The notes under the pieces were generated by a model. That model made no database searches. It was given only the letters and a program-made list of their open reading frames with translations, and was not told the origin of the DNA. A DNA stretch of 64,000 bases from Streptomyces sp. NBC_00569. GTDB lineage: Bacteria > Actinomycetota > Actinomycetes > Streptomycetales > Streptomycetaceae. A program made the translations under genes and the position numbers. Positions 36,276-45,200 of the stretch are shown here, in pieces; the first letter of the stretch is position 1, and every line of letters begins with the position of its first letter. The stretch is from NCBI RefSeq assembly GCF_036345255.1, contig NZ_CP107783.1:3521501-3585500 (forward strand), written 5' to 3'.

Positions 36276-36323
36276 CGCACAGGGAAGCGCCCGCTCCCTG
36301 AGGAGCGGGCGCTTCCCTGTGCG
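36276..36323. terminator. Bidirectional terminator between primase-like gene and ftsY
   Basis: A perfect 22-bp inverted repeat with a CTGA loop: CGCACAGGGAAGCGCCCGCT continues to CC on the left arm (36276-36297), mirrored at 36302-36323. It lies between convergent genes, 48 nt after one stop and 18 nt after the other. It is the longest perfect stem noticed in the window. Confidence 0.9.
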
Positions 36324-36340
36324 AAGACACGTCCGTACGG

Positions 36341-37555
36341 CTACTCGCCGATCAGCGCGTCCACGAACGCCTCCGGCTCGAACGGAGCCAGGTCGTCGGG
36401 GCCCTCGCCCAGGCCGATCAGCTTCACCGGCACGCCCAGCTCGCGCTGCACCGCGATGACGATGCCGCCCTTGGCCGTGCCGTCGAGCTTGGTGAGCACG
36501 ATGCCGGTGATGTCCACGACCTCGGCGAAGACGCGGGCCTGGACCAGGCCGTTCTGCCCGGTCGTCGCGTCGAGCACGAGGAGGACCTCGTCGAGCGGGG
36601 CGTGCTTCTCGACGACGCGCTTGACCTTGCCGAGCTCGTCCATGAGGCCGGTCTTGGTGTGCAGCCGGCCCGCGGTGTCGATGAGGACGACGTCCGCGCC
36701 CTCCTCGATGCCCTCCTTGACGGCGTCGAAGGCGATGGACGCGGGGTCGCCGCCCTCGGGGCCGCGCACGGTGCGGGCACCGACGCGCTCGCCCCAGGTC
36801 TGGAGCTGGTCGGCGGCGGCGGCGCGGAAGGTGTCGGCGGCGCCGAGCACCACGTTCCTGCCGTCGGCCACCAGGACGCGGGCGAGCTTGCCGGTGGTGG
36901 TGGTCTTGCCGGTGCCGTTGACCCCGACGACCATCACGATGCCCGGGGTGTCGAGGTTCGAGTCGGTCTTGACCGAGCGGTCGAACTCCGGGACGAGAAG
37001 CTGGACCAGCTCCTCGCGCAGCAGCGCGCGCAGCTCGTCGGGCGTGCGGGTGCCGAGCACCTTGACGCGCTCGCGCAGCCGGTCGACGAGCTCCTGCGTG
37101 GGCTGCACGCCGACGTCGGCGGTGAGCAGGGTGTCCTCGATCTCCTCCCAGGTGTCCTCGTCCAGGTGCTCGCGCGAGAGGAGCGTGAGCAGCCCCTTGC
37201 CGAGCGCGTTCTGCGAGCGGGAGAGCCGGGAGCGCAGACGCACGAGACGCCCCGCGGTCGGCTCCGGAACCTCGATCTCGGGCGCGGCCGGAGCCGGGGG
37301 CTCCTCCACCGCGATGGGCGCGGACGGCTCCGGCTCGACGAGCGGGAGGTCGACCTCCTCGATCGTGCGGCGGGGTTCGTCGCGCGGCGTCTCGGCCTCT
37401 TCGCCGACGTGCGGCTCGGCCGGAGGGGCGGTGATGTCGGGCACGGAGGGGGGCGGCGGGGGCAGCTGCTTCTTTCTGCGGCTGCCGACCACGAGCCCGC
37501 CGAGTGCGCCGATCACGACCACGGCGATGACTACAGCAAGGATGACGATTTCCAT
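36341..37555 (-). CDS. ftsY: Signal recognition particle receptor FtsY
   Basis: SRP receptor GTPase of 404 residues. An N-terminal membrane helix (MEIVILAVVIAVVVIGALGG) anchors it, followed by an acidic, Pro-rich linker of about 75 residues. The NG domain has LSREHLDEDTWEEIEDTLL, Walker A VGVNGTGKTTTTGKLA, LIDTAGRLHTKTGLMDELGK, and TKLDGTAKGGIVIAVQ. Partner of the Ffh encoded 8 kb away. It is preceded by the smc side of the chromosome across the permease block, an order seen in other Streptomyces. Standard length. Confidence 0.97.
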   Translation of the reverse strand: MEIVILAVVIAVVVIGALGGLVVGSRRKKQLPPPPPSVPDITAPPAEPHVGEEAETPRDEPRRTIEEVDLPLVEPEPSAPIAVEEPPAPAAPEIEVPEPTAGRLVRLRSRLSRSQNALGKGLLTLLSREHLDEDTWEEIEDTLLTADVGVQPTQELVDRLRERVKVLGTRTPDELRALLREELVQLLVPEFDRSVKTDSNLDTPGIVMVVGVNGTGKTTTTGKLARVLVADGRNVVLGAADTFRAAAADQLQTWGERVGARTVRGPEGGDPASIAFDAVKEGIEEGADVVLIDTAGRLHTKTGLMDELGKVKRVVEKHAPLDEVLLVLDATTGQNGLVQARVFAEVVDITGIVLTKLDGTAKGGIVIAVQRELGVPVKLIGLGEGPDDLAPFEPEAFVDALIGE

Positions 37556-37961
37556 AACGGGTCCAGTATGGCGTGACCGAGCGCGATACCCCCTCGTTGC
37601 CGGCGCGGGGCTGCGTGCCCCTACGGGCCGGGCCGGCCCGCCGTCCGACCGTGTGTCGGCGAGGAGCCCTCCGGGGCGGAGTCACAACCCGTCCGGCATC
37701 AGCACCGGGACGCGGGAAACGGGTCCCGGTACGCACAGCGCACCCAGGGCGTGTGATGGCCCATTTCGTGAACCGTCACCCGGCTCCTTTGTGGTTTCCT
37801 CCAAAGAACATAAGGCACTTGAGTGCATTACTCGGACTAAAGTACGATGGAAGAGGCTGCGTCAACGCGCGTAGAGTCCATCGCGTCCCCTCCCCACACC
37901 CCCCACCGGCTCCCCCCACCACCACCCACGGAGCCGAGCGAGAGGCACGGAACCCCACCGC
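37556..37961 (+). promoter_or_regulatory. NCS1 permease promoter with operator-like palindrome
   Basis: 406 bp between ftsY and the permease gene. TTGAGT (37819-37824) and TACGAT (37843-37848) are 18 bp apart, a credible sigma-HrdB-type promoter reading towards the permease. The perfect palindrome GCACTTGAGTGC (37815-37826) covers the -35 box, a classic repressor position. The predicted leader of about 107 nt is C-rich and contains a 7-bp stem (CGGCTCC 37907-37913 with GGAGCCG 37930-37936). No gene fits the region. Confidence 0.6.
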
Positions 37962-39410
37962 ATGAGCAAGACCGCCGTATCCGAAGGCACACTCGAGACC
38001 CGCGGCATCGAGCCCGTCCCCGAGTCCGAGCGCACCGCCAGGACCCGTGAACTGTTCCCCACCTGGGTCGCCGCCAACATCAGTGTGCTGCTGCTCACGA
38101 TGGGCGCGAGCCTGGTCGTCTCGTACAAGCTCAACTTCTGGCAGGCGCTCGTCGTCGCGATCGCCGCCCCCGTCGTCTCGTACGGCCTCGTCGGCCTGAT
38201 CGGCATCGCCGGCAAGCGCGGCGGTGCGCCGGGCATGGCCCTGTCACGCGCGGTCTTCGGCCAGCGCGGCAATCTGCTGCCCGGTTCGCTCATCTGGGTC
38301 GCCCGCTGGGGCTGGGAGACGATCAACGCGGTGACCGGCGCCTACGCGGTGCTCACCGTCCTGGACATCCTCTTCGGGGTGAAGAGCAACGACGTCCTGG
38401 TGATCGTCACGCTGCTGCTCTTCGTCGTCACGACGTTCGTGATCTCCGGCCTCGGGATCAACGCCGTACAGAAGTGCAACAAGTACGCGACGTACCTCTT
38501 CGGTCTCTTCTCGGTCCTCGTGCTGGTCTACCTCATCGCCAACACCGACTGGAACCGCGTCTTCGACCAGCCCGCGGGCAAGATGTCGCTGATGGTCGCC
38601 GGCATCGGTCTGATCGCCGCGGGCGGCGTCAGCTGGATCCCCTCGTCGCCGGACTTCACGCGCTACCTGCCGCGCACGGCCTCGTCGGCCGCGATCGTGC
38701 GCAACTCCGTCGGCGGCGCCGGCATCGTCGTCCTGCCGATGATCCTCATGGGCGCCGTCATGGCCGTGTCCACACCCGACCTGGCCTCGGCCGCCGACCC
38801 GGTCTCCTTCCTCGGCGAGATCCTGCCGCTGTGGATCGCGGTCCCCTACCTCCTGATCGCCCTGGTCGGCATGCTGCTGATCAACTCGATGTCGATGTAC
38901 TCGGCGGGCTTCACCGCCCAGACCCTCGGCTTCAAGGTCCCGCGCCACTGGGCCGTCTCGATCAACGCGCTGATCTCGCTGATCTTCGGCGGCATCCTGA
39001 TGCTCGTCGCGACCAGCTTCATGGGCTCGTTCATCGCCTTCCTGTCGCTGCTCGCAGTGGCGTTCTCCGCCTGGGTCGGCGTCTTCGGCGCCGACATGCT
39101 GCGGCGCACGGAGTACGACGCCGAGGCCCTCGTCGACACGACGCGCACCAGCGCCTACTGGTACAAGGCCGGCTTCAGCCCGGCGGCCGTCGCCTCCTGG
39201 GCCATCGGCCTCGTCGGCGGCCTGATGTTCACCACGTCCGACTGGTTCACCGGCCCGCTCGCCGCGAACAACCCGATCGGCGAGTACGGCCTCGGCTGGG
39301 TCGCCACGATCGTGATCTCCGGCCTGCTGTACATCGTCCTGCCGAAGCCCGCCGTCGCCGTCCCGCCCGGACCCTCCGGCGAAGAGAAGCGCGAGACACT
39401 GGCCGTCTGA
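37962..39410 (+). CDS. NCS1-family cytosine/purine permease
   Basis: Cation-coupled nucleobase-type transporter of 482 residues with twelve predicted membrane helices. Start ELFPTWVAANISVLLLTMGA, then YGLVGLIGIAGKRGGAPGMA, LSRAVFGQRGNLLPGSLIWV, ARWGWETINAVTGAYAV (substrate-binding Trp-rich helix), and WIPSSPDFTRYLPRTASSAA, the NCS1 signature with the conserved DFTRYxP. Substrate could be cytosine, a purine or a related compound. No enzyme for nucleobase breakdown lies next to it. An 12-bp stem separates it from the following oxidoreductase. Confidence 0.88.
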   Translation: MSKTAVSEGTLETRGIEPVPESERTARTRELFPTWVAANISVLLLTMGASLVVSYKLNFWQALVVAIAAPVVSYGLVGLIGIAGKRGGAPGMALSRAVFGQRGNLLPGSLIWVARWGWETINAVTGAYAVLTVLDILFGVKSNDVLVIVTLLLFVVTTFVISGLGINAVQKCNKYATYLFGLFSVLVLVYLIANTDWNRVFDQPAGKMSLMVAGIGLIAAGGVSWIPSSPDFTRYLPRTASSAAIVRNSVGGAGIVVLPMILMGAVMAVSTPDLASAADPVSFLGEILPLWIAVPYLLIALVGMLLINSMSMYSAGFTAQTLGFKVPRHWAVSINALISLIFGGILMLVATSFMGSFIAFLSLLAVAFSAWVGVFGADMLRRTEYDAEALVDTTRTSAYWYKAGFSPAAVASWAIGLVGGLMFTTSDWFTGPLAANNPIGEYGLGWVATIVISGLLYIVLPKPAVAVPPGPSGEEKRETLAV

Positions 39411-39426
39411 CGCTCCGTCAGCTACC

Positions 39427-39470
39427 GTCCCCCTTCACCAGCGGCCCGACTCCGCCCTGTGAAGGGGGAC
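39427..39470 (+). promoter_or_regulatory. Stem-loop covering the ribosome site of the LLM oxidoreductase gene
   Basis: GTCCCCCTTCAC (39427-39438) and GTGAAGGGGGAC (39459-39470) form a perfect 12-bp stem with a 20-nt loop, 16 nt after the permease stop. The right arm contains the AGGGGG Shine-Dalgarno site of the next gene, whose ATG follows 6 nt later. It can act as a terminator for the permease mRNA or block translation of the downstream gene unless opened. Confidence 0.65.
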
Positions 39471-39475
39471 TTCTC

Positions 39476-40456
39476 ATGCCCGTCACGGTCGTGCGCTTCA
39501 ACCTCGTGGACCCCGCGGCGACGCCCGAATCGCTGAGCGCCCGATACAGGGCGGCCGTCGAGATGGCGGCGTACGCCGACGACCGCGGCATCTCCACCGT
39601 CCAGACCGAGGAACACCACGGCGTCGCCAACAACTGGCTGCCGTCACCCTTCACCTTCGCGGGCGCCGTCTTCGGCGCGACCCGGCGCATCGCCGTCACG
39701 GTCTCCGCGATCATCGGCCCGCTGCACGATCCGCTGCGCCTCGCGGAGGACATCGCCGTACTCGATCTGCTCAGCGGCGGCCGGCTCGTCACTGTGGCCG
39801 GCATCGGCTACCGGCCCGAGGAGTACGGCCAGTTCGACGTCGAGTGGAAGCAGCGGGGCAAGCTCCAGGACGAGCTCCTCGACACCCTGCTCAAGGCGTG
39901 GACGGGCGAGGAGTTCAGCTTCCGCGGCCGCACGGTCCGCGTCACACCGCGTCCCTTCACCCAGCCCCACCCGCTGCTCCTGGTCGGCGGCTCCTCGCGG
40001 GCGGCGGCGCGGCGCGCGGCCCGCCTCGGCCTGCCGTTCTTCCCGAGCGCGCATCTGCCCGAACTCGAGGCGTACTACAAGGAACAGCTCGTCGAGCACG
40101 GCACCGAGGGCTGGACCATGATGCCGGCGGCGGTCACCCCGCTGCTGCACGTCGCCGAGGACCCCGACCGCGTGTGGGCCGAGCACGGAGAGCACTTCCT
40201 GCACGAGGCGCGGACGTACGCGTCCTGGCAGTCGGGCGACATCAAGTCGGCGGTGAAGTCCGGGGCGACGACGGTCGACGAGCTGCGCGCCGAGGGCGTC
40301 TACCGGATCCTCACGCCCGACGAGTGCGTGGAGCAGGCCCTCGACAGCTATGTGCTGCACCCGCTGTCGGGCGGTATGCCGGTCGACGAGGGATGGCGCA
40401 GCCTGCATCTGTTCTGCGAAAACGTACTGCCCCGGCTCGAAGACCTTGCGGTCTGA
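39476..40456 (+). CDS. LLM-class flavin-dependent oxidoreductase
   Basis: Luciferase-like (F420 or FMN) oxidoreductase of 326 residues. The barrel start TVVRFNLVDPAATPESL, AAYADDRGISTVQTEEHHGV (EHH motif typical of the family), NNWLPSPFTFAGAVFGATRR, SGGRLVTVAGIGYRPEEYG and LLLVGGSSRAAARRAARLG are characteristic. The Streptomyces context would favour F420 or FMN; neither can be fixed. It follows the NCS1 permease by 65 bp and could be a peripheral oxidation step for the imported compound. Its last codons lie in a terminator hairpin. Confidence 0.85.
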   Translation: MPVTVVRFNLVDPAATPESLSARYRAAVEMAAYADDRGISTVQTEEHHGVANNWLPSPFTFAGAVFGATRRIAVTVSAIIGPLHDPLRLAEDIAVLDLLSGGRLVTVAGIGYRPEEYGQFDVEWKQRGKLQDELLDTLLKAWTGEEFSFRGRTVRVTPRPFTQPHPLLLVGGSSRAAARRAARLGLPFFPSAHLPELEAYYKEQLVEHGTEGWTMMPAAVTPLLHVAEDPDRVWAEHGEHFLHEARTYASWQSGDIKSAVKSGATTVDELRAEGVYRILTPDECVEQALDSYVLHPLSGGMPVDEGWRSLHLFCENVLPRLEDLAV

Positions 40457-40467
40457 GCCGGGGCAGT
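40426..40467. terminator. Bidirectional terminator at the end of the LLM gene
   Basis: ACTGCCCCGGCTC (40426-40438) pairs perfectly with GAGCCGGGGCAGT (40455-40467), and an inner 5-bp stem AGACC/GGTCT closes on TTGC with a 2-nt bulge, 18 bp in all. The left arm is inside the coding sequence and the stop codon is in the stem. It faces the convergent glcP gene 30 nt away. Confidence 0.75.
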
Positions 40468-40496
40468 GACGAGGGTGAGGAGATGGCAGCGGGGAC

Positions 40497-41921
40497 TTAA
40501 CCCATCTCCTCCAACGCCTTGCCCTTGGTCTCCTTCACGAACTTGAGCACGAAGGGGATCGAGAGCGCGGCGAAGATTGTGTAAATGATGTACGTCCCCG
40601 AGAGGTTCCAGTCGGCCAGCGACGGGAAGCTCGCGGTGATGGCCCAGTTGGCGATCCACTGCGCGGACGCGGCCACGCCGAGCGCCGCGGCACGGATCTT
40701 GTTCGGGAACATCTCGCCGAGGAAGACCCAGACGACGACACCCCACGACAGGGCGAAGAACAGGACGAAGAAGTGGGCCGCGATCAGGGCGACCCAGCCC
40801 TGCGTGGCCGGCAGCTTGCCGTCCACCAGGTCGTACGAGAACGCCCAGGCCTCCAGCGCGAGACCGATGACCATACCGGCGGAACCGACCAGGGCGAGCG
40901 GCTTACGGCCGACGCGGTCCACCAGGAGCATCGCGATCACGGTGCCGATGATGTTGATGATCGACGTGGTGAACGAGTAGAAGAACGAGTCCGTCGGGTT
41001 CACGCCGACCGACTGCCACAGCGTCGAGGAGTAGTAGAACGCGACGTTGATACCGACGAACTGCTGGAAGACCGAGAGGCCGATGCCGATCCAGACGATC
41101 GGCTTGAAGTAGAGACCGCCGTTGCCCTTGCCGGAGAGCAGGTCCTTGAACGTGGACTTGTGCTCGCTCTTCATCGCGTGCTCGATCTCGGCGACGCGGA
41201 CGTCCAGGTCGATCTTCGTGCCCTCGACCTCGGCGAGGATCTCCTTGGCCCTGGCCTCGCGGCCGACCGAGATGAGGAAGCGCGGCGACTCGGGGATCGC
41301 GAAGGACAGCATGCCGTAGAGAACGGCCGGGATGACCATCACGCCGAGCATGACCTGCCAGGCCTCGAGGCCCAGGACCTGACCGCGCTGGTTGCCGCCG
41401 GCGGCCTGCAGGATGCCGTAGTTGACGAGCTGCGAGATGGCGATGCCGACGACGATCGCGGCCTGCTGGAAGGAGCCGAGGCGGCCGCGGTACGCGGGCG
41501 GCGAGACCTCGGCGATGTAGGCCGGGCCGATGACGGAGGCCATGCCGATGCCGAAGCCGCCGACGATCCGCCAGAAGGCCAGGTCCCAGAGGGCGAAGGG
41601 CAGCGCGGAGCCGACGGCGCTGATCGTGAAGAGGACGGCCGCGATCTGCATGCAGCGGATACGGCCGATGCGGTCCGCGATACGGCCGGCGGTGGCCGCA
41701 CCGATCGCACAGCCGATCAGGGCGATGGCGATGACCTGGGCGAGCGTTCCGGAGCCGATGTCGTACCGGTCACGGATGGCCTCGACGGCTCCGTTGATCA
41801 CGGAACTGTCGTAGCCGAAGAGAAAGCCGCCCATCGCGGCCGCCGCCGTGATGAAGATGACGTGGCCGAGATGGTCGGGGTGAGCCTCTCGGGCGCTTGG
41901 CGGCTTCGCTGTGCTGGTCAC
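40497..41921 (-). CDS. glcP: Glucose permease GlcP (MFS sugar porter)
   Basis: Major-facilitator glucose/H+ symporter of 474 residues, the main glucose uptake system of Streptomyces, which lack a glucose PTS. Twelve helices; family motifs are GRIADRIGR, FGIGMASVIGPAYIAEVSPP, AYRGRLGSFQQ, PESPRFLISVGREARA, QQFVGINVAFYYSSTLWQ, DRVGRKPLALVGS and the end VKETKGKALEEMG. AGGAG precedes the GTG start. Position next to smc matches glcP1 of S. coelicolor. Glucose kinase GlkA controls carbon repression; none of its genes is here. Confidence 0.93.
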   Translation of the reverse strand: MTSTAKPPSAREAHPDHLGHVIFITAAAAMGGFLFGYDSSVINGAVEAIRDRYDIGSGTLAQVIAIALIGCAIGAATAGRIADRIGRIRCMQIAAVLFTISAVGSALPFALWDLAFWRIVGGFGIGMASVIGPAYIAEVSPPAYRGRLGSFQQAAIVVGIAISQLVNYGILQAAGGNQRGQVLGLEAWQVMLGVMVIPAVLYGMLSFAIPESPRFLISVGREARAKEILAEVEGTKIDLDVRVAEIEHAMKSEHKSTFKDLLSGKGNGGLYFKPIVWIGIGLSVFQQFVGINVAFYYSSTLWQSVGVNPTDSFFYSFTTSIINIIGTVIAMLLVDRVGRKPLALVGSAGMVIGLALEAWAFSYDLVDGKLPATQGWVALIAAHFFVLFFALSWGVVVWVFLGEMFPNKIRAAALGVAASAQWIANWAITASFPSLADWNLSGTYIIYTIFAALSIPFVLKFVKETKGKALEEMG

Positions 41922-42101
41922 GTGTACTCCTCGGGCCCCGGGCAGCGGTGCCGGGGGTGGGGGTGAGAGCCCTTCCAGTGGCGCACAACTTCACGCCGCC
42001 CACCACCTGAAGGTAAAAGCAACGTTGCAGAGACTATGCCTTCAAGTTTCGAAGTCAAGAGGGGGGTAACTGTGAACTTCAGAAGCCCTGGTGGCAGGCA
42101 T

Positions 42102-42118
42102 CGTTCAAGTATTGAACG
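42102..42118. promoter_or_regulatory. Operator-like palindrome upstream of glcP
   Basis: CGTTCAA-GTA-TTGAACG, a perfect 7-bp inverted repeat with a 3-nt centre, about 180 nt before the glcP start in the 300-bp glcP-smc gap (41922-42221). A related imperfect repeat, CTTCAAGTTTCGAAG, occurs near 42042. The gap is visibly AT-richer around 42010-42120. Likely transcription factor site for glcP; the regulator is not identified. Confidence 0.55.
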
Positions 42119-42164
42119 GGAACCTGTGATTGATCTTGGAGCTGACGCTGGAGCCGATACAGCA

Positions 42165-42205
42165 CCGGTGACCGGGATCCGGCGGGGACGGTGATCGGTC
42201 ACCGG
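42165..42205 (-). terminator. Terminator hairpin downstream of smc
   Basis: Perfect 10-bp inverted repeat, CCGGTGACCG (42165-42174) and CGGTCACCGG (42196-42205), loop 21 nt, beginning 17 nt beyond the smc stop. No T-tract. Consistent with separating smc from glcP. Confidence 0.55.
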
Positions 42206-42221
42206 ACGGACCCGCGTGCGG

Positions 42222-45200
42222 CTAGCGCAGCCGCTGACTGATGACCTTCGACACACCATCACCCTGCATCGACACCCCGTAGAGCGCGTCGGCGACCTCC
42301 ATCGTGCGCTTCTGGTGCGTGATCACGATGAGCTGGGAGGCCTCCTGGAGCTCCTGCATGATGCGGATGAGCCGCTGGAGGTTGGTGTCGTCGAGTGCGG
42401 CCTCGACCTCGTCCATCACGTAGAAGGGACTCGGCCGTGCCTTGAAGATCGAGACGAGCAGCGCCACCGCGGTCAGGGAACGCTCGCCCCCGGAGAGCAG
42501 AGACAGCCGCTTGACCTTCTTGCCCGGAGGGCGGGCCTCCACATCGACGCCCGTGGTGAGCATGTTGTCGGGATCGGTCAGGATCAGCCGTCCGTCGCCG
42601 CCGGGGAAGAGCCGGCCGAAGACGCCCTCGAACTCCCGGGCCGTGTCCCGGTACGCCTCGGTGAAGACCTGCTCGACGCGCTCGTCAACTTCCTTCACCA
42701 CCTGAAGGAGATCGCTCCTCGTCTTCTTCAGGTCCTCGAGCTGCTCGCTGAGGAACTTGTGGCGCTCCTCCAGCGCGGCGAACTCCTCGAGAGCCAGCGG
42801 ATTCACCTTCCCGAGCTGCTGGTACGCCCGTTCGGCTGACTTGAGCCGCTTCTCCTGCTCCGCGCGCACGAACGGCCGCGGCTGGTTGCGGGGGTGCTCG
42901 GGGTCGTCGGGCAGTTCCTCGCCCTCTGCCGGGAGCGAGGGCGGTACGGGCTGCTGCGGCCCGTACTCCGCCACGAGTCCCGCCGGTTCGACACCGAGTT
43001 CCTCCAGCGCCTTGGCCTCCAGTTGCTCGATCCGCAGCCGCTTCTCGGCGCCGAGCACCTCGCCCCGGTGCACCGAGTCCGTCAGCTTGTCGAGCTCCGC
43101 CTTCAGGTCCCGGCCCCGGGCCCGCTCGGCGACGAGCTCCCGCTCCCGCTCGCCCTTGGCGCTCTCGGCGGACGCCCGCTCCTGCTCGGCCCGCCCGACC
43201 GAGACCTCCACATGGGCGAGGAGCTGCCGGGCGCCGAGGGCCACTGCCTCGGCCACGGCCGCCTCGTGGCGCAGCCGGGAGCGCTGCCGCTCCGCACGCG
43301 CGCGTGCCTCGCGCTCCGCACGGGCCGCCCGGTCCAGCGAATCGGCGCGTCCGGCAAGGCCCTTCACCCGCTCCTCGTGCGTACGCGCCTGGAGCCGGGC
43401 CTCCATCTCTGTCTGGCGGGCATTGGCCCCGTCGGCGGCGAGCCGGTCGCGTACCGCGGTGTCCGGCTCCTCGTCCGCCGGCATCTCCTCGGCGACGGCG
43501 AGCCGTTCGGCCAGCTCCTCGACGTCCTGTACGGCCTTCTCCAGCGCGTCCTGCGCCTTGGCGGCCGCGGCGGCGCTGCGCTCAGCCTCCCCGGCGGCGC
43601 CCCGCGCCTGTCCGGACAGCCGGCCGAGCTGCTGCGCCACGGACGACTTCTCCCGGTCGGCGGCCCGGCGCCGCTCCCCCAGCTCCTCCACGAGCGCGGC
43701 GGCCTCCGCGCGCCGCGCGACCGCGCTGTGCTGCGTCTCGGCCAGTTCCTCGCACCGCACCCCGAGTTCGGTCAGCTCGCCCGCGGCCTCGTCGACGGAG
43801 GCCTGCACCTCGAGAAGACTGGGCGCCCCGGCCGAGCCGCCCTGGGCGAAGTGCGCCCCGAGCAGGTCCCCTTCGGCGGTGACCGCGGTCAGGTCGGGCC
43901 GTGCGTAGACGAGATCCTCGGCATCCTCGAGCGTCCCGACGACCACGATCCCCCGCAGCAGCCGCCGCACGGCAGGCATCAACTCCGAGGGTCCCCGCAC
44001 GAAACCGGCCACGAGCGGCGGCCCGTCCCCGCCCCGCGAGGGCCGTCCCGGGTACGCACTCCCGACGCCACCGGCCCCGTCACCGTCACCGGCCGCCCTG
44101 GCCGCCGAAGCACCCCTCGCGGCATGGGCCACCCCACCGTCACCACCGGCCTCAGGCCCACCGTCCGCTGACCCGCCACCAAGAGGCCCTCCGCCGGGAG
44201 GCGACCCCTCAGCCGACGACGCGGGCACGCCCCCGGCCACACCGGACGCGTCCTCCTCCCCCGCCAGCAGCAGTGCCGCGCGCCCCGCGTCCTGTTTGCG
44301 CAGGAGGCGGATCGCTTCCGCGGCGGAGGCGGGCGTGGTCACGGCGATGGCGTCGGCCGCGGCACCGAACGCCGCGGCGACCGGGACCTCGAAGCCGGGG
44401 GTGACGGAGAGCAGTTCGGCCGCGGGGCCGAGCACTCCCGTCAGGCGGTCGCGGGCGCCGAGCAGCGCGCCGGTGCCGTCCTTGCGACGCAGCCCGAGCG
44501 CGAGGGCGTCGTGCCGGGCCGAAACCGCCGCCCGCTTGCGTTCCGCGGACGTCAGGGCCTCCCGGGCCGCCGTCAGCGCGGACTCCGCGTCGGCGAGGGC
44601 GGCCCTGGCCGCGTCGTGCCGGTCCCCGAGCTCCGCGTCCCCGGCGTCGAGCCCGTCGACCTCGGCCTTGAGCTGCCCGTACTCCTCCTGCGCCGCGACG
44701 GCCCGCTCCCGTGCCTCGTCCCGCGCGGCGGCAAGTCGGTCGATCTCGGCCTGCGCCGCGGCGGCCCGCGAACGGGCGGCGTTGACCTGCCCGTTCAGCC
44801 GCGCGAGCCCCTCGCGCCGGTCGGCGATGGCCCGGGCGGCGTCCTTCAGCCGGCGCTCCTCGGCCGCCAACTCCCGTTCCAGATCGGCCCGGTGGGCCAC
44901 CGTGTCGTCGAGGGCGCGCTCGGCCGCTTCGAGGGCGGCCTCCAGTTCGGCCTCCTGCTCGCGGATCCGGGCGGCCTCGCGTTCCATGTCCTCGGGGTCG
45001 CGCCCGCGCCGTTCCTCCGCGGGGGCGGACATCGCGCTCTTGACCCGCGCGTCGGCCAGCGAGACGGTGCCGCGTACCCGCTCCGCCAGCTGCGACAGCT
45101 CGTACCAGGTCTGCTGGGCACGCTGGAGCCGCGGCGTGAGCTGCCGGACCTCGGCCTCCAGGAGCGCCTCGCGCTGGAGTGCCTTCTTCAGCTCGGCCTC

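Noticed and set aside
35526..37874. 782-residue plus-strand frame through the primase-like gene and ftsY
   Set aside because: Passes through a 22-bp terminator and lies antisense to ftsY; Ser/Arg-rich without homology.
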